A DNA stretch of 64,000 bases from an uncultured bacterium (GCA_905215695.1 CAJMQN010000004.1:110965-174964), one strand, 5' to 3'. Counted from the stretch's first letter, positions 1-9,359 are shown. Made by a program: numbers and translations. Notes: generated by a model not told the origin, from the sequence alone.

Positions 1-463
1 TACCGAGTTTCTTAAAGAAGGTATCCGCGAGCGAAATGATTTCCGCGTCGCAGACGTAGCTCGCCGAGCCGTAAAACTCCACGCCGAATTGGTGGTGTTC
101 CCGAAGTCTGCCCGCCTGCGGGCGCTCGTAGCGGAACACCGGAGTCAGATAGTACATCTTCAAGGGGAGCGTCTCGTTCGCAAGTCCGTTCTCGATAAAG
201 CTCCGGCACACCCCCGCCGTGCCCTCCGGCTTCAGGGTGATACTGCGGTTGCCCTTGTCGAGAAAGGTGTACATTTCCTTGTTGACGATGTCCGTCGTGT
301 CCCCGACGCCGCGCAGAAACACTTCGGTGTGCTCGAAAGTGGGCGTGCGGATTTCACGGCAGCGGAACAGCCGCGCGGTCTCCCGCGCCACGCGCTCCAC
401 GTAGTGCCATTCGTGGCTCTCTGCGGGCAAAACGTCCTTCGTGCCCTTGGGTATGTTGATCAT
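1..463 (-). CDS. hisS: Histidyl-tRNA synthetase, N-terminal part (gene runs off the window)
   Basis: The first 154 residues of a class II aminoacyl-tRNA synthetase that charges tRNA-His in the cytoplasm; the rest lies before position 1. The protein begins MINIPKGTKDVLP, the usual HisRS opening, and has the histidine-adenylate site segment LKPEGTAGVCRSF followed by MYYLTPVFRYERPQAGR (motif 2 region). The ATG at 463 is preceded by GGAGGAGC. It sits just behind a T-box terminator, so its expression should depend on uncharged tRNA. In many Firmicutes aspS follows hisS, but that cannot be seen here. Confidence 0.95.
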   Translation of the reverse strand, partial: MINIPKGTKDVLPAESHEWHYVERVARETARLFRCREIRTPTFEHTEVFLRGVGDTTDIVNKEMYTFLDKGNRSITLKPEGTAGVCRSFIENGLANETLPLKMYYLTPVFRYERPQAGRLREHHQFGVEFYGSASYVCDAEIISLADTFFKKLG

Positions 464-477
464 AGCTCCTCCGTATT

Positions 478-705
478 AAAAAATCCCCAAGGAACAGATA
501 AGCGTTCCTTGAGGACGAAAATTTCTTTCCGCGGTGCCACCTCAAATTGAACCGGGATTCCGGCTCCTCTTTGGGAATGTCGAACCGAACGTCTTTGCTT
601 GCGGAGCGTTCCGCAACCCGGCGCCCCCGCGGGAACGCTCTCAATCCTTCGTTCCCTCCCTGTTCGGAAGGCTTTTTGCCGTCTGCGACTCCGCCGTTTC
701 GGTTC
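478..705 (-). promoter_or_regulatory. T-box riboswitch leader of hisS
   Basis: The transcript carries the T-box consensus TGGCACCGCG (530-539), an upstream stem I with terminal helix GAACCGAA/TTCGGTTC, and a terminator hairpin built on AAGGAACG/GTTCCTT followed by six U residues (478-483). By alignment with the two Phe T-boxes in this window, the triplet before the pairing partner GCTCC is AAC (608-610), an Asn codon rather than a His codon. That would make sense if aspS lies downstream and charges tRNA-Asn, but a second reading (GAC, Asp, lower in stem I) cannot be excluded by eye. Confidence 0.85.
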
Positions 706-711
706 TCTTTT

Positions 712-741
712 ATTGTAGCGCAACCGCGCCGCCTTTGTCAA
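712..741 (-). promoter_or_regulatory. Housekeeping promoter of the hisS T-box transcript
   Basis: TTGACA (736-741), an 18-base spacer and TACAAT (712-717) on the minus strand. It begins seven bases after the hslU stop codon. Confidence 0.8.
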
Positions 742-747
742 ACGAAT

Positions 748-2058
748 TTACAGGATAAACTTGGTCAGATTGCGGTTGCCGAGCTGTTTGGAGAGCTTTT
801 CCTCCACAAACTTCTTATCCACGGTCACTTTGACCACGGGATGATCTCCGCCCGCGTTGTAGGAGATGTCTTCGAGAAGCTCTTCCATAATCGTGTGCAG
901 ACGGCGCGCGCCGAGGTTTTCGGCGTTGACGTTCGCCTCGACAGCCGCCTCCGCGATGAGTTCGAGCGCCTCGTCCGCAAATTCCAATTCAATATTATCC
1001 ACGCCGAGAAGAGTCGCGTACTGCTTGGTGATCGCGTTCTCGGGCTTGGAGAGAATATTGTAGAAGTCCTCTTTGGTCAGAGAGTCAAGCTCCACGACGA
1101 CAGGGAAACGCCCCTGAAGTTCGGGAATCAGGTCGTCCACCTTGGAGACGTGGAAGGCGCCCGCCGCGATGAAGAGGATAAAGTCCGTCTTGATCTGACC
1201 GTACTTTGTGTTCACCGTCGAACCCTCGACGATGGGCAGAATGTCCCGCTGTACGCCGTCCCGGGACACGTTGGGACCCGAGCCCTGTCCGCCCCCCGCA
1301 ATCTTGTCGATTTCGTCGATGAAGATGATGCCTTCCTGTTCCGCCCGGCTGATCGCCTCGGCGTTGACGGAATCGTTGTCGATGAGTTTGTCCGACTCCT
1401 CGGATACGATAATCGCAAACGCCTCCGAGACCTTGAGCTTGCGCTTTTTCTTTTTCTGCGGGAAGAGTCCCCCGAACATGGAGCCGAGGTCGATCTCCGC
1501 GCCCGTGCCCGGCACCACCTCGATGGGCTTCTGCACGTCCGCGATCTCCATCTCTACGGTCAGGTTGTCGTACTTGCCCGCGCGGAGCTCCTCGAAAATC
1601 TTTTCCTTCTCGACCGGCGGTTCATCGTCCTTGTGCTGCGACTTCTTGAGGGCATAGACGACTTCGCCGAGCTTCTTCTCCGCGACGGCTTCCGCCTTCT
1701 CCTTGACCTCTTTGAGTTTCTCCTCCCGCACGAGCCGCACCGAGGTCTCCACAAGGTCGCGGATCATGGATTCCACGTCCCGCCCGACGTAGCCGACCTC
1801 CGTGTATTTGGTCGCCTCCACCTTGATGAAGGGTGCTTTGACGAGCTTGGCGAGCCGCCTTGCGATCTCCGTCTTGCCCACGCCCGTGGGACCCTTCATG
1901 ATGATATTTTTCGGCGTAATCTCCTCGCGGATTTCCTCGGGAAGCCGACTTCTGCGGTAACGGTTGCGGAGCGCCACCGCGACAGCCTTTTTTGCCTCCT
2001 TCTGTCCGATGATATAGCGGTCGAGTTCCGCGACAATCTGTCTTGGGGTCAAAGTCAT
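748..2058 (-). CDS. hslU: HslU ATPase subunit of the HslUV protease
   Basis: AAA+ unfoldase (436 aa) that feeds proteins into the HslV peptidase in the cytoplasm. Walker A GPTGVGKT lies at residues 56-63, Walker B GIIFIDEIDKI near residue 245, followed by the I-domain and C-terminal AAA lid. The tail ends RNLTKFIL; the HslU C-terminus normally inserts into HslV to activate it. Length matches the family. The start is one base after the hslV stop, so the two are translationally coupled. It is the last gene of the comM-dprA-topA-trmFO-hslVU run. Confidence 0.97.
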   Translation of the reverse strand: MTLTPRQIVAELDRYIIGQKEAKKAVAVALRNRYRRSRLPEEIREEITPKNIIMKGPTGVGKTEIARRLAKLVKAPFIKVEATKYTEVGYVGRDVESMIRDLVETSVRLVREEKLKEVKEKAEAVAEKKLGEVVYALKKSQHKDDEPPVEKEKIFEELRAGKYDNLTVEMEIADVQKPIEVVPGTGAEIDLGSMFGGLFPQKKKKRKLKVSEAFAIIVSEESDKLIDNDSVNAEAISRAEQEGIIFIDEIDKIAGGGQGSGPNVSRDGVQRDILPIVEGSTVNTKYGQIKTDFILFIAAGAFHVSKVDDLIPELQGRFPVVVELDSLTKEDFYNILSKPENAITKQYATLLGVDNIELEFADEALELIAEAAVEANVNAENLGARRLHTIMEELLEDISYNAGGDHPVVKVTVDKKFVEEKLSKQLGNRNLTKFIL

Positions 2059-2059
2059 G

Positions 2060-2593
2060 TCAGATTACCTCCATGGTGATGTTGCCGTTGGTGAAAATAC
2101 AGATTTCACCCGCGATTTCTATCGCCTTCTTCGCGATTTCGTCCGCGGGAAGGTCTGTCTCCTTGGCGAGCGCGCGCGCCGCCGCGAGCGCGTAGTTGCC
2201 GCCGCTCCCGATCGCGCAGATTCCGTCCTCCGGGTCGATAACCTCCCCAGAACCCGAGACGATCAAAAGATTGTCGTGGTCCGCGCAGATCATCATCGCC
2301 TCGAGCTTGCGGAATTTGTCCGTCCTCCACAGTTCCGCGAGCTCCACCGCGCTCCGCATGAGGTTGCCCGAGTACTTCTGCAACATTTCCTCAAACCGCT
2401 CGGTCAGCGTAAAGGCGTCCGCTACGCTCCCCGCAAAACCGAGGATCACGCGGTCGTTGAAAATCTTTCTGACCTTCTTCGCGTTGTTCTTAAAGACGAT
2501 GCTCTGCGAAAAAGTCACCTGCCCGTCCCCCGCAATCGCGGTTACGCCGTTCTTCTTGACGGCGACAATCGTCGTCCCTTTAAAGTCGTCCAT
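2060..2593 (-). CDS. hslV: HslV peptidase subunit of the HslUV protease
   Basis: Proteasome-beta-like N-terminal threonine peptidase, 177 aa. The protein starts MDDFKGTTIVAVKK: a six-residue propeptide followed by the catalytic Thr7, resembling Bacillus CodW (ClpQ), which has a similar short propeptide. The conserved segments GDGQVTFS, GFAGSVADAF and AIGSGGNYALAAA are present. The ATG at 2593 has a ribosome site AAGGAGA. It begins two bases after trmFO and ends one base before hslU. Confidence 0.96.
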   Translation of the reverse strand: MDDFKGTTIVAVKKNGVTAIAGDGQVTFSQSIVFKNNAKKVRKIFNDRVILGFAGSVADAFTLTERFEEMLQKYSGNLMRSAVELAELWRTDKFRKLEAMMICADHDNLLIVSGSGEVIDPEDGICAIGSGGNYALAAARALAKETDLPADEIAKKAIEIAGEICIFTNGNITMEVI

Positions 2594-2595
2594 AT

Positions 2596-3882
2596 TTAAA
2601 TCTCCTTCCAGGATGTGATTTCCTCTATCGAGCGCTCCGCCGCAAGCGCGCGCTTTTTCTGTTTGTCCCGTTCCTCGGGAAGTTCCATGATTCCGTAGTT
2701 CGCGTTCATGGGCTGAAGTCCGGCATTCCCCGGGTCGGTCACGTACCGCACGAGACTCCCGAGCGCCGTCCTCGGCGACAGAGAAATCTCCGCCTGTCCT
2801 CGCGCTCTCCGCGCGATGTTGACGCCCACGAGCAGTCCCGTCGCGCAGGACTCGAGATACCCCTCCACCCCCGTAATCTGCCCGGCAAAGAACACGCCCG
2901 GACGGGTCTTGCTCTCGAAGGAGCGCGTCAAAGCCTTCGGCGCGTCCAAATAGGAGTTTCGGTGCATGACGCCGTACTTGACGAATTCCGCATTGCGCAG
3001 GGCGGGAATCATCGAAAACACCCGCTTCTGCTCCCCGAACTTCAAATTGGTCTGACAGCCCACGAGGTTGTAGAGGGACGCCGCCGCGTTCTCCTGCCGG
3101 AGCTGTAAGACCGCCCAAGGGCGCCGCCCCGTCGCGGGGTCGGTCAGTCCCACGGGCTTGAGCATGCCGAAACGGAGCGTATCCGCACCCCGCGCCGCCA
3201 TCACCTCGACGGGCATGCACCCCTCGAAGATTTCCCGCTTTTCAAAGTCGCGCAAGATCACGCGCTCCGCGCCCACGAGTTCGCGCACAAAGGTTTCGTA
3301 TTCCTCCCGGTTCATGGGACAATTGAGGTAACCTCCGCCGTCCCCTTTGCCGTACCGAGACGCCGCAAAGCATCGGCTCATGTCCACGCTCTCCCGGGTC
3401 ACGATGGGCGCAGCCGCGTCGTAGAAGTGCAGAACGCCCGCGAGCTTTTCAATCTCCGCAAAGAGTTTTCCGTCGGTGAGCGGACCCGTCGCGACGACGC
3501 AGGGCGCGTCGGGAATCTCCGAGACCTCCCCGCGCTCCACCCGGATATTCGGATGCGCGCAGATTCGCTCCGTCACCGCCGCCGCGAATCTTTCCCGGTC
3601 CACGGCGAGCGCGCCGCCCGCGGGCACGCGCGCAACTTCCGCCGCTTGGAGAATCAGAGAGCCGAGCGCCCGCATCTCCGCCTTCAACAGCCCAGCCGCC
3701 GTCAGAATATCGTCGTTCTTGAGCGAGTTGCTGCACACGAGTTCGCAGAAGTTTTCGGACTTGTGCGCGGGAGAAAACTTTTCGGGTTTCTGCTCGCACA
3801 GAACCACCGAAAGCCCCCGCTCCGCCATCTGCCACGCCGCCTCGCACCCCGCAAGCCCCGCGCCGATGACCTTGACCGTCAT
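2596..3882 (-). CDS. trmFO: TrmFO, folate/FAD-dependent tRNA (uracil-54-C5)-methyltransferase
   Basis: Makes ribothymidine at position 54 of tRNA using methylenetetrahydrofolate and FADH2 (428 aa). The FAD-binding motif VIGAGLAGCEAAWQMAERG opens the protein; the middle has the conserved KSENFCELVCSNSL and CPMNREEY segments, and the C-terminus the GQITGVEGYLESCATGL signature. The start chosen is the ATG at 3882, which overlaps the topA stop as ATGA; a longer reading frame upstream lies inside topA and is not needed. Typical of Firmicutes, where it replaces TrmA for T54. Confidence 0.97.
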   Translation of the reverse strand: MTVKVIGAGLAGCEAAWQMAERGLSVVLCEQKPEKFSPAHKSENFCELVCSNSLKNDDILTAAGLLKAEMRALGSLILQAAEVARVPAGGALAVDRERFAAAVTERICAHPNIRVERGEVSEIPDAPCVVATGPLTDGKLFAEIEKLAGVLHFYDAAAPIVTRESVDMSRCFAASRYGKGDGGGYLNCPMNREEYETFVRELVGAERVILRDFEKREIFEGCMPVEVMAARGADTLRFGMLKPVGLTDPATGRRPWAVLQLRQENAAASLYNLVGCQTNLKFGEQKRVFSMIPALRNAEFVKYGVMHRNSYLDAPKALTRSFESKTRPGVFFAGQITGVEGYLESCATGLLVGVNIARRARGQAEISLSPRTALGSLVRYVTDPGNAGLQPMNANYGIMELPEERDKQKKRALAAERSIEEITSWKEI

Positions 3883-6209
3883 TCCGCGCTCTCCGGGGTT
3901 TTCTCGGTTCCCGGCTCGGCGTAGTCCTCTTCGTAGTCGCACTCCGAACACTTGTAGTACTTGCCGCTCTTGTTGTTTTTCAGATACAAAAAGTGTTCGC
4001 ACTTGGGGCACTTCTTGTCCGTCGGAATGTCCCAGGACATGAAATTGCACTCGGGATAGCCCGTACAGCCGTAAAAAATCTTTCCCGCTTTGGAGCGTTT
4101 CTCCGCGACGGGCTTACCGCACCGCGGGCATATCCCCACCGCCTTGACGATGGGTTTGTTCTTCTTGCAGTTGGGGCAGGATAAATATTCCCCGAACCGC
4201 CCGCTCTTAATCACCATGGGCGTTCCGCACGCCTCGCAGGTTTCCTCCGAGGGACGCTCGCCGAGGGACTTGATATTGGAGCACTCGGGATAGTTGGGGC
4301 AGGCGAGATATTTGCCGTATTTGCCGTTCTTGACCACCATGAAGGCGCCGCACTTGTCGCACTTGACGTCGGACACCTCGGTGTCGTAGGACTTGATATT
4401 CTTGCACTCGGGATAGTTGGAGCAGGCGAGATATTTGCCGAACCGACCCGTGCGCAGAAGCATCATGCTCCCGCACTTGTCGCACTTGATGTCCGTCTCC
4501 TCCACGAGCTCCGCGCCCGCCTCCTCGAGGTGCTTGGTCAGCCATGGATAGAAATTTTCGATGACGGCTTTCCAATTCTTGCCCCCCTGTTCGATGTCGT
4601 CAAGCTCCTCCTCCATCTTCGCGGTGAAGGTCAGATCGACGATTTTGCCGAAATACTTTTCGAGAATTTCGTCCACCTGAAAGGCGAGTTCGGTCGGAAC
4701 GAGAAATTTCGCCTCCTTGGTCGTATAGGTGCGCCGCGCGAGAACGCCGATGATGGAGGCATAGGTGCTCGGGCGTCCGATTCCCTTTTCCTCCATCGCC
4801 TTGATGAGCGTGGCGTCCGAGTACCGCGCCGGGGGCTTTGTGAATTTCTGCTCCGAATTCAGTTTCTTTAAGGTCAGCGCGTCGCCTACCGCGAGATTGG
4901 GGAGTTTCGCAGATACGCTCTCATCCTCCTCCTTGTCCTTCGACGCCACGTCATAGACCGCAGTGTAACCCTTGAATGCGAGGGATTTTCCGTTGACTTT
5001 GAACAGGCAGTCGTTCGCCTTGACGGAGACCGCCATGGTATTATAGACCGCGTCCGCCATCTGACTTGCGAGAAAACGGTCGTAAATGAGCTTATACAGC
5101 CGATACTGATTCTTCTGCACCTTGTCCTTGATGCTCTCGGGCGTGCGGGCAAGGTTGATGGGTCGGATTGCCTCGTGCGCGTCCTGCGCGCTCTTTTTGG
5201 ACTTGTAGAAGTTGGGCTTTTCGGGCGCGTACTCCTTTCCGAAGTGTTCCCCGATATACGCGAGGGCGGCGTTCTGCGCGTCCGTCGAGATGCGCACGCT
5301 GTCCGTACGGATATAGGTCACGAGCGCGTGCTGCCCCTCCCCCGCAATCTCCACGCCCTCGTAGAGCTGCTGGGCGAGCTGCATGGTCATGGGCGCGGCG
5401 AGCCCCAGCTTGTGCGAGGCGTCCTGCTGCATGGTCGAAGTCGTAAAGGGGGGCAGCGGATGGGATTTCGACTGCGACTTCTTGACCGCGGAGACGGTGT
5501 AAGCCGCACCTTTGAGGTTCTCTAAGACCGCGTCCGCCTGCTCCTTGTTCTCGGGCTTGCACTTCTTGCCCTTGAACTCCGCAAGAAGCGCCTTAAAGAC
5601 GATTGCCGCCTCCTCGAGCTTGAAGAGTTCGGCGACGATGTTCCAATATTCCTTGGGAACAAACGCTTTGATTTCCTTCTCCCTGTCCACAATCATCTTG
5701 AGCGCGGCGGACTGCACGCGCCCCGCGGAGAGCTTGTCCTGCAATTTTTTGCAGAGATAGGGCGAGAGCTTATAGCCGACGAGCCTGTCGAGGACTCTGC
5801 GCGCCTGCTGCGCGTTGACGAGGTCCATGTCGATTTCGCGGGGCTCTTTCAGCGCGTTTGTGACCGCCTTTTGGGAAATTTCGTTGAACTCAATCCGCGA
5901 ATACTCCCCCGACTTGAGACCGAGCGTCTCGGCGAGATGCCAGCTGATCGCCTCTCCTTCGCGGTCCGGGTCGGTTGCGAGATAGACGGACTCGCACTTC
6001 TTCGCCTTGTCCGAAAGCCGCTTTATGACCGCTTTCTTGTCCTTGTTGACGACGTATTTCGGCTCGAAGTCGTGCTTGACGTCCACCCCGAGCGTCTTTT
6101 CGGGAAGATCCCTGACGTGTCCGCCGGATGCATCGACGATATAATTCTTGCCCAGGTATTTCTCGATTGTCTTTGCCTTGCTCGGCGATTCCACGATAAC
6201 CAAATTCAT
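3879..6209 (-). CDS. topA: DNA topoisomerase I
   Basis: Type IA topoisomerase that relaxes negative supercoils (776 aa). The Toprim domain begins MNLVIVESPSKAKTIEKYLG and has the metal-binding YLATDPDREGEAI; the catalytic tyrosine lies in TYIRTDSVRIS near residue 300. The C-terminal quarter has five zinc-ribbon repeats, each built on CxxCG and CxNYPEC-like pairs (about residues 575-765), the last two more divergent. Six bases separate it from dprA; it overlaps trmFO by four. Confidence 0.97.
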   Translation of the reverse strand: MNLVIVESPSKAKTIEKYLGKNYIVDASGGHVRDLPEKTLGVDVKHDFEPKYVVNKDKKAVIKRLSDKAKKCESVYLATDPDREGEAISWHLAETLGLKSGEYSRIEFNEISQKAVTNALKEPREIDMDLVNAQQARRVLDRLVGYKLSPYLCKKLQDKLSAGRVQSAALKMIVDREKEIKAFVPKEYWNIVAELFKLEEAAIVFKALLAEFKGKKCKPENKEQADAVLENLKGAAYTVSAVKKSQSKSHPLPPFTTSTMQQDASHKLGLAAPMTMQLAQQLYEGVEIAGEGQHALVTYIRTDSVRISTDAQNAALAYIGEHFGKEYAPEKPNFYKSKKSAQDAHEAIRPINLARTPESIKDKVQKNQYRLYKLIYDRFLASQMADAVYNTMAVSVKANDCLFKVNGKSLAFKGYTAVYDVASKDKEEDESVSAKLPNLAVGDALTLKKLNSEQKFTKPPARYSDATLIKAMEEKGIGRPSTYASIIGVLARRTYTTKEAKFLVPTELAFQVDEILEKYFGKIVDLTFTAKMEEELDDIEQGGKNWKAVIENFYPWLTKHLEEAGAELVEETDIKCDKCGSMMLLRTGRFGKYLACSNYPECKNIKSYDTEVSDVKCDKCGAFMVVKNGKYGKYLACPNYPECSNIKSLGERPSEETCEACGTPMVIKSGRFGEYLSCPNCKKNKPIVKAVGICPRCGKPVAEKRSKAGKIFYGCTGYPECNFMSWDIPTDKKCPKCEHFLYLKNNKSGKYYKCSECDYEEDYAEPGTEKTPESAE

Positions 6210-6215
6210 TCTCTT

Positions 6216-7316
6216 CTAATCCTTGTCTGTTTTCCAAATTTTCACTCTGTAAGCGTTTCCGGGTAGGCGCTCGATTTGCCCTTTGATCTCCAGGACGGAG
6301 AGCAGAGCGGAAAGTCCCGCGTACTCCATGTCCAGCGCAGCCGCTATTTCATTTATATGCAGTTCCCCGTCCCTTAAAACACGGAGAATCGAATTTTCGT
6401 CCTCTCCCGGCGGTTCTTCGGGGCGCGGGGGCGGTTTTTTGACCTCCTCCATGCCGAGCGCAAAGAGAATATCCTCGGGGCAGGTCACAAGCGCGCCCTG
6501 CAACTCTTTGATGAGCCGATTTGTGCCCGCGCAGTCCTCCGCGTCGATGTCGCCCGGGATTGCGAACAGCTCCCGCCCCGCCTCGAGCGCGGCGTTCGCC
6601 GTCGAAAGCGTCCCGCTCCGCTCCGCCGCGCAGGTCACGAGCACGCCCTCCGAAATCCCCGACACGATTCGGTTTCGCAACAGAAAGTCGTGCCTTTGGG
6701 CTCGGTACGCGGGCGGGTTCTCGGAGAGCACAAGCCCGGCTTCGCAGATTTCCCGGAAGAGTCCGAGATTGGATTGCGGATAAACGTGGTCAAACCCTCC
6801 CGCAAGCACTGCGACGGTCTTTCCGTCTGCGGAGAGCGCGCCCCGGTGCGCGGCGGCGTCGCAGCCGTCCGCGAGTCCCGATACGACGGTGAGTCCCGCT
6901 CTCGCAAGTTCGCGGGCAAAACGCTCGGTAATCTCGAGAGATTTTCTCCGGCAAGCCCGCCTTCCGACGATTGCGAGGCGGCGGGCGGAAAGCAGAGAGA
7001 GATCCCCGATGCCGTACAGCACAAAGGGCGGAGAGGAAATCTCCAAAAGGTTTGCGGGATACGCCGGGGAACGCCGGGTAACCGCAAAGATTTTGCGCGC
7101 GTCCAATCGTTTCAGGAATTCGGCGAATTCCGATTTTGCCTTTCGAAGTTCCGCCGCGCGCTCCCCGAGATAGGGCGCGAGCTTGGCGGACTCCGTTTTG
7201 AGGAGAGAGAAAAGTTCTTCCTCCGCAAACGCCGCGGTCAGCCGCTCCCGCTTTTGGGCGGAAATCCCGAGATAGTCGAGAAAAATATCCAGTTTTTCGC
7301 CGTCGGTGTACCCCAA
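6216..7316 (-). CDS. dprA: DNA-processing protein DprA (Smf)
   Basis: Loads RecA onto incoming single-stranded DNA in natural transformation (366 aa). The Rossmann-like core shows AIVGRRACRRKSLE, SGLADGCDAAAHRGAL and LAGGFDHVYP, followed by the LLRNRIVSGISEGVLVT segment. The C-terminal 60 residues look like the winged-helix domain of the family, and the N-terminus has a helical SAM-like extension. It follows comM by nine bases. Whether the cell is competent is unknown; the neighbouring comM frame is broken. Confidence 0.94.
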   Translation of the reverse strand: MGYTDGEKLDIFLDYLGISAQKRERLTAAFAEEELFSLLKTESAKLAPYLGERAAELRKAKSEFAEFLKRLDARKIFAVTRRSPAYPANLLEISSPPFVLYGIGDLSLLSARRLAIVGRRACRRKSLEITERFARELARAGLTVVSGLADGCDAAAHRGALSADGKTVAVLAGGFDHVYPQSNLGLFREICEAGLVLSENPPAYRAQRHDFLLRNRIVSGISEGVLVTCAAERSGTLSTANAALEAGRELFAIPGDIDAEDCAGTNRLIKELQGALVTCPEDILFALGMEEVKKPPPRPEEPPGEDENSILRVLRDGELHINEIAAALDMEYAGLSALLSVLEIKGQIERLPGNAYRVKIWKTDKD

Positions 7317-7325
7317 TACAATCTC

Positions 7326-8859
7326 CTAAAAATATTTTCTGTCCAAAACCCGATATCCGATCGCTTCGGCAAGGTGCGCCGCGGTGATATTTTCCTCTCC
7401 CGCAAGGTCCGCAATGGTGCGCGCGACCTTTAAAACCCGGGTATAGGCGCGGGCGGAGAGCCGAAGTCTGTCGAACGCCGCGGAGAGCAGTTCCTCGCCC
7501 GCGCCGTCCAATTTACAGTATTCCCGTATCATCGCCGGCGTCATGCGCGCATTGGACGCCGCACCGCCGCAAAAGCGTTCCCGCTGAATCTTTCGGGCGG
7601 CGTTGACCCGGGCGCGGATTTCCGCGGAACTCTCTTCGGGTCTGTCCGACCGCAGATCCGCGTACTCCACCCCGTCCGCCTCGACGTGAATGTCGATACG
7701 GTCGAGAAGAGGTCCCGAAAGCCGGTTGCGATACCTGCGGATTTCGCTTGGCGTGCACTTGCACTCCCCTTTCTCTGAACCGAGATAGCCGCAGGGACAG
7801 GGATTCATGCTCGCGACAAGCATGAATTCCGCGGGATATTCGAGTTTCGCGTTCGCGCGGGAAATCGAAATGTTCCCGTCCTCGAGGGGTTGGCGCAGCG
7901 TCTCGAGGGTGGCGCGGGGATATTCGGGCAGTTCGTCCAAAAACAAAACGCCGTGGTGCGCAAGGCTGATTTCACCGGGTCGCGCGCCCCTTCCGCCGCC
8001 GATGAGGGATACCCGGGACGCCGTGTGGTGCAGAGCGAAAGGGGCGCGCGCACACCAAACCGCGGGAGAGGTCGAGCTCCCCCGCGACGCTGTGAATCTT
8101 GGTCACTTCGAGCGCCTCCGAAAAACTCATCTCGGGCAGAATAGAGGGAATGCACTTGGCAATCATCGTCTTGCCGCTCCCGGGCGGTCCGATCAGGAGA
8201 AGATTGTGTCCGCCAGCCGCGGCGATTTCCGCCGCGCGCTTTGCCGCAGCCTGTCCCGCCACGTATCGGAAGTCGCAGGCGGATTCCTCCGCAGAACCGA
8301 CGCCCTCGGGAAAGAACTCGCCGCTCGGGGGAATCGCGCAAAGTTCGGTTTCCCCCAATAGATAGCGCGCGCATTCCGAAAGGGATTTCACCGGGACGCA
8401 CGCCGCGCCCTCCACAAACGCCGCCTCGCCCGCATTGCCCGCGGGAATGAGAAATCGGGCGTTTCCCCGCGCCTTGGCGGAGAGCAGAACGGGAAGAATT
8501 CCGCTGACGGGTTTGACGCTCCCGTCCAGAGAGAGCGCGCCGACGGCGCACCAGCCCTCGAGCTTTTCGGCGGGAATCTGTCCCGACGCGCAGAGAATGC
8601 CCAGCGAGATCGCGAGATCGAAACGCGTTCCCTCCTTCTTCTCCTCCGCGGGCGAAAGATTGACGACAATCTTTTCCAAGGGAAATTCGAACCCGCTGTT
8701 TTTGATTGCGGCGCGCACGCGCTCCCGCGCCTCCCGCACGACGGTGTCCGCAAAGCCCACGATTTCAAAGGAGGGAAGTCCGGGATTGATGTCGATCTCC
8801 GCGGTCACGGAATACCCCTCGATTCCCGTAAGCGCATAGCTTTTGACATGTGCCAGCAT
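7326..8859 (-). pseudogene. comM: ComM/YifB-family AAA ATPase, frameshifted
   Basis: Magnesium-chelatase-like AAA+ helicase of the ComM (YifB) family, which promotes branch migration during transformation. The start MLAHVKSYALTGIEGYSV follows GGGGGGAG; Walker A GPPGSGKT is intact, as are the C-terminal CPCGYLG, KCTPSEIRRYRNRLSGPLLDRID and ARAYTRVLKVARTIAD segments (written here in parts of one run). The frame shifts between 8025 and 8036: codons for FRS run into APHGVPG, while the expected HHTASRVSLIGGGRG reads on in another frame. Comparison with the family motif FRSPHHT suggests two missing bases. The remaining parts total a normal length. It may be a real inactivation or an assembly error. 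Confidence 0.88.
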
Positions 8860-8897
8860 GGCAATTCTCCCCCCTTTCCGTCATTGGATTTCTTTTA

Positions 8898-8926
8898 AGG
8901 ATAAACCATATAATACAAAAAGTCAA
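8898..8926 (-). promoter_or_regulatory. Promoter of the comM-dprA-topA-trmFO-hslVU operon
   Basis: TTGACT (8921-8926), 17 bases, TATCCT (8898-8903), about 40 bases before the comM start. Confidence 0.75.
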
Positions 8927-8932
8927 CGGAAT

Positions 8933-8963
8933 AAAAAGAACAGCCCGCAAAAATTACGGGCTG
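8933..8963 (-). terminator. Rho-independent terminator of the 97-aa membrane protein gene
   Basis: Minus-strand hairpin CAGCCCG/CGGGCTG with loop TAATTTTTG followed by a U-rich tract. Confidence 0.85.
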
Positions 8964-8980
8964 CCCGGCAAAGTTTTTCG

Positions 8981-9274
8981 TCAGCTGATGAGGTGGTTTC
9001 CGAAAATCGCGCCTACGATAAAGCATACGAGGACAATCCAATACACGATCTTGACCCACTTGGGTTTGCCCTTGGTAAAGTAGAAGGCAGGGATCGCCAG
9101 CGCCGCGAGCAGCGCGAGGTCTTTGATGAGACTCAAGACGTTTGCGACCTGCCCCTGTCCGATAATCGCGTTGACGAGCAGGATGACGATCGCGAGCACC
9201 ATCGCGATGAACGCCAAACAGCTTGCGATCTTCATAAGGTCGCCCTTCGTGGACTTGTTGCTGTTGTTCGACAT
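8981..9274 (-). CDS. Small membrane protein of unknown function
   Basis: A 97-residue protein I do not recognise. A short polar N-terminus (MSNNSNKSTKGDL) is followed by three hydrophobic stretches at about residues 14-40, 48-66 and 73-95, so it is probably an integral membrane protein with three segments. It has its own promoter and terminator and is therefore a single-gene transcript. RBS: GGAGAGAG nine bases before the ATG. Confidence 0.75.
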   Translation of the reverse strand: MSNNSNKSTKGDLMKIASCLAFIAMVLAIVILLVNAIIGQGQVANVLSLIKDLALLAALAIPAFYFTKGKPKWVKIVYWIVLVCFIVGAIFGNHLIS

Positions 9275-9311
9275 GTTTCACTCTCTCCTATCACAAAAAT
9301 TTTACGCATGT

Positions 9312-9340
9312 AGTATATCACATTCGCAGGGTTTCTACAA
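9312..9340 (-). promoter_or_regulatory. Promoter of the 97-aa membrane protein gene
   Basis: TTGTAG (9335-9340), 17 bases, TATACT (9312-9317). Confidence 0.65.
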
Positions 9341-9359
9341 ATGTTTTCGCAAAATTTTT

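Noticed and set aside
547..2079. Long plus-strand open frame opposite hslU
   Set aside because: Shadow of the GC-rich hslU reading frame; no similarity, and hslU is certain. The same holds for the long opposite frames at 11645-13477, 25059-27239, 29470-31305, 49054-51162, 53847-55274 and 55983-57356.
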